A stretch of 7,014 nucleotides of DNA from Bacteroidota bacterium (GTDB lineage: Bacteria > Bacteroidota > Bacteroidia > B-17B0 > Aurantibacillaceae): the NCBI GenBank assembly GCA_025360565.1, contig JANYBY010000363.1:1-7014 (forward strand). The letters run 5' to 3'. Numbering within the stretch: position 1 is the first letter of the stretch; each line of letters begins with the position of its first letter. This document shows, in pieces, positions 4,776 to 7,014 of this stretch. A model generated the notes under the pieces. That model was not told where the DNA came from. It ran no database searches and saw only the letters and a program-made list of their open reading frames with translations. Both the position numbers and the translations under genes were made by a program.

Positions 4776-6011
4776 ATGAAACTGAACCGAACTTATTTAT
4801 TTATTGGTCTTTCTTCGGCGGCATTAATAATAGTGTTGATCATTCAGGTAAATTGGATCTTGCAAACCGCAAAGATGAAGGAAGAATTATTCAACGAAAA
4901 AGCCAACATGGTACTTGCAAAAACAGCTGAGGCTTTAAGTCTTGATAAACAAACCTGCAAAAACATGGAAAAATGTGTGGGCCTTAACGAAAGACGGAAA
5001 ATAGATTCCCTGTTCAATCATTACATGAAATTATACAACATTAAGATCAGTTATTTTTTTGATGTTAAGCCAATGGCTTTGGGCAATTCATCAGGTTTGT
5101 CTTTCTCCCCTCCGTCCGGCCAACCCGGCTGTTATCAAACCTGCTTGCCTGAAAGAGGCAGCTCTGCGATTGGGCCAATGGAATTGAAACTGGTTTTCCC
5201 TGATGCGGAAGAATTTATCATGGCAGAAATGGGAATACCTTTTATTACATCTGTTATTTTGATACTGGTTGTACTCGTTATGTTTTGGCGAACTGTTCTC
5301 TCGCTCTTAAAAGAAAAAAAAATATCAGAACATACCACCGAGTTTTTAAATAATATGACACATGAATTTAAAACACCCTTAACAAACATTGCTTTAGCAG
5401 GAAAAATGATGGTAAAGGATTCGAACATTAAACAAGAAAATAAACTAAAACATTATTCAGGTATTATTCTCGAAGAAAATGAAAAATTACGGTTGCAGGT
5501 AGAGCAAGTATTAAGTATGACCGCGTTAGAAAGAGGCGAAATTCCTTTACAAAAAACGGAAGTAGATGTTCATCAATTAATAAACGATTCACTAAAATGT
5601 ATCAGTGTACAAATTGAAAACAAACAAGGACATGTAAGCCTAAAACTTGGCGCAGAAAAATTTGGGATATTGGGAGACAAAACACATTTAACAAACGCCA
5701 TGTGCAATTTAATTGACAACGCCATCAAATATTCAAAAGATAAACCTGAATTAATTATTGAAACATTGAACAACCCGCAAAATTTAATTGTTTTTGTTTC
5801 TGATAACGGTATTGGTATTGATGAGAAATATCATGCAAAAGTATTCGATAAGTTTTTCCGTGTCCCAACCGGAGATGTTCACAATGTAAAAGGCTTTGGT
5901 TTAGGTTTGGCTTACGTAAAAAAAATAATTGAGTTGCATGGAGGAACCATTGAGTTGGTAAGCGAAAGAGGGAACGGAACTATATTTACTATAGCATTAC
6001 CATATGTTTAA
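4776..6011 (+). CDS. Membrane sensor histidine kinase, RprX-like, no HAMP domain
   Basis: 411 residues. Predicted to sense an envelope signal and phosphorylate the response regulator encoded next to it. TM1 is about 8-29, an extracytoplasmic domain about 30-153, TM2 about 154-175. The kinase core follows directly through a short coil without an obvious HAMP domain. The H box is NNMTHEFKTPLTN with phospho-acceptor His196; the N box is NLIDNAIKYS (311-320); G1 is DNGIGI (343-348); the F box is FDKFFR (357-362); G2 is GFGLGL (373-378). All key ATPase motifs are present, so it should be active. The sensor loop has four cysteines in two pairs (61/67 and 119/123), unusual for its size. The stop overlaps the regulator start by 8 bp, implying translational coupling. 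The layout resembles RprX of Bacteroides, which is a family-level comparison from memory. Confidence 0.95.
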   Translation: MKLNRTYLFIGLSSAALIIVLIIQVNWILQTAKMKEELFNEKANMVLAKTAEALSLDKQTCKNMEKCVGLNERRKIDSLFNHYMKLYNIKISYFFDVKPMALGNSSGLSFSPPSGQPGCYQTCLPERGSSAIGPMELKLVFPDAEEFIMAEMGIPFITSVILILVVLVMFWRTVLSLLKEKKISEHTTEFLNNMTHEFKTPLTNIALAGKMMVKDSNIKQENKLKHYSGIILEENEKLRLQVEQVLSMTALERGEIPLQKTEVDVHQLINDSLKCISVQIENKQGHVSLKLGAEKFGILGDKTHLTNAMCNLIDNAIKYSKDKPELIIETLNNPQNLIVFVSDNGIGIDEKYHAKVFDKFFRVPTGDVHNVKGFGLGLAYVKKIIELHGGTIELVSERGNGTIFTIALPYV

Positions 6012-6705
6012 AGAAAAATTAAAAATATTATTGGCAGAGGACGATCTAAATTTAGGTGTGTTATTAGTAGACTATCTTGAAACCGAAGGATTTGATGTGA
6101 AGTTGTGCAAAGATGGAGAGTTGGCATTAAAAACATTTTATGGCCAAACCTTTGATCTTTGTTTGTTGGATGTTATGATGCCGAAAATGGACGGTTTTAC
6201 ACTTGCAAAACAAATACGTTTAAAAAATAAAAATGTTCCAATTATTTTTATTACAGCAAGAGCTCTAAAAGAAGATAAATTAAAGGGGTATGATCTGGGC
6301 GCGGATGATTATATAACCAAACCATTTGATGAAGAGGAATTACTTTGGAAAATAAAAGCGGTTATAAAGCGCGTACCTGAAGGCAAAACAGAAAGTAGGA
6401 TCGAAATTACCTTCATAGGCAATTACAAATTTGATTTTAACAATCAATCTTTATCAATTAACGGAAGCACAAAACGGATCACCGAAAAAGAAAGTGATAT
6501 TCTCGATTATTTATGCAAACATCGCAACCAGGTTATAAAACGTGAGGAAATGGTGAAAGAACTTTGGGGGGAAAACGATTATTTTTTAGGCAGAAGTCTG
6601 GACGTATTCATTACTAAGATCCGCAAATACTTAAAGGAAGATGGCAACATAAGCATTGAGAATGTATTTGGGGTTGGATTTATTTTTAATGTACCACAAC
6701 AATAA
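6004..6705 (+). CDS. OmpR-family response regulator, RprY-like
   Basis: 233 residues. The receiver domain (about 5-124) carries the acidic pocket Glu12-Asp13-Asp14, phospho-acceptor Asp56 (LLDVMMPKMDG), Thr84 and Lys106 (ITKPF). A winged-helix Trans_reg_C DNA-binding domain follows (about 136-231): ITEKESDILDYL, the recognition-helix segment GRSLDVFITKIRKYL and the wing VFGVGFIF. All phosphorylation residues are intact. The start ATG lies inside the end of the kinase gene (8-bp overlap). Regulators of this family bind tandem direct repeats spaced 10-11 bp, and such an array stands upstream of this operon at 4690-4729, so self-control is likely. Overall sequence pattern resembles Bacteroides RprY, but orthology cannot be shown from sequence reading alone. 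Confidence 0.95.
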   Translation: MFKEKLKILLAEDDLNLGVLLVDYLETEGFDVKLCKDGELALKTFYGQTFDLCLLDVMMPKMDGFTLAKQIRLKNKNVPIIFITARALKEDKLKGYDLGADDYITKPFDEEELLWKIKAVIKRVPEGKTESRIEITFIGNYKFDFNNQSLSINGSTKRITEKESDILDYLCKHRNQVIKREEMVKELWGENDYFLGRSLDVFITKIRKYLKEDGNISIENVFGVGFIFNVPQQ

Positions 6706-6711
6706 ATTAAT

Positions 6712-7014
6712 ATGCAAAAAACAAAATTCGTAATAGCTGCGTCCGTAATTTTTTTAATTTCTGCATTTAATCCTATTAAAATTGTTGAATGGAAAGTAAA
6801 AGAAGAGTACGTTGTTAAGTGGGAACACGGAACTTTTAAAGGATTAAAAGCAAATATTTCATTTGATGAGGATCATCCCGAGAAATCAAAAATAACCGCG
6901 ACTATTGATGCACGAACAGTAACCACCGGCCATGATGGTTCAACCTCTGAAGCAAAATTAGCTTTGGGTGTCACTAAATTTCCTGTTATAACATTTATTT
7001 CTACTTCAATAAAA
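6712..7014 (+). CDS. YceI-family periplasmic protein, partial (runs off right edge)
   Basis: 101 codons are visible from the ATG at 6712 and the frame is open to the window edge. Residues 1-20 (MQKTKFVIAASVIFLISAFN) form a signal peptide. The following stretch matches the start of the YceI beta-barrel domain: VEWKVKEEYVVKWEHGTFKG, LKANISFDEDHPEKSKITA, TIDARTVTTGHDG, then KLALGVTKFPVITFISTSIK. The segment usually reading RDAHLRSADFFDVEKYP is shortened here. Known YceI-like proteins form lipocalin-like barrels that bind isoprenoid or amphiphilic lipids. The gene starts 6 bp after the regulator stop, so it is almost certainly in the same operon and could be an output or accessory of the two-component system. 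Confidence 0.8.
   Translation, partial: MQKTKFVIAASVIFLISAFNPIKIVEWKVKEEYVVKWEHGTFKGLKANISFDEDHPEKSKITATIDARTVTTGHDGSTSEAKLALGVTKFPVITFISTSIK

Noticed and set aside
5135..5428. Minus-strand open frame of 97 codons
   Set aside because: Antisense to the kinase gene over TM2 and the His box; no promoter or protein-like motif.
5573..5773. Minus-strand open frame of 66 codons
   Set aside because: Antisense to the kinase ATPase domain; a shadow of the real coding frame.

Overview
The window reads as chromosomal DNA from a member of the Bacteroidota. Four things point there: a type IX secretion (T9SS) C-terminal sorting domain on the first protein, TAnnTTTG-type -7 promoter elements just upstream of most genes, no clear Shine-Dalgarno sequences, and low-GC, A/T-ending codon use. 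A GldM-like/TonB_C protein and a RprX/RprY-like two-component pair fit the same group. I cannot name the genus.

Layout. Positions 1-397 hold no intact gene. There is a perfect terminator hairpin (1-38), three copies of a CCTTSAAGG repeat (68-131), a short reading frame resembling the C-terminal end of a cytochrome c domain (about 137-229), and two opposed REP-like hairpins (234-342). A secreted cyclophilin with a fibronectin-like region and a T9SS sorting tail follows (398-1570). Next comes a small reading frame behind a good promoter whose start codon appears to be broken (about 1691-1832).

Three genes lie on the minus strand between 1852 and 4657. In transcription order they encode an unrecognised secreted or membrane-anchored protein (4657-4055), a secreted GldM-like/TonB_C protein (4012-3296), and a secreted trypsin/HtrA-like protein in which Asn replaces the expected catalytic Asp (3153-1852). 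The protease has its own promoter element.

On the plus strand from 4776 is a compact operon: a sensor kinase without HAMP and with four cysteines in its extracytoplasmic loop, an overlapping OmpR-family response regulator, and the start of a YceI-family periplasmic protein that runs off the right edge.

The most striking feature is in the divergent promoter region between the two operons (4690-4729): four TTGTTAA-like heptamers in the same orientation, spaced exactly 11 bp apart. This is the geometry recognised by OmpR/PhoB-family regulators, and it sits between the two promoters. The simplest model is that the regulator encoded at 6004-6705 binds here and controls both its own operon and the divergent secreted-protein genes. 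Every gene other than the regulator encodes an exported or membrane protein, so an envelope-sensing or homeostasis locus is plausible. That functional reading is inference.
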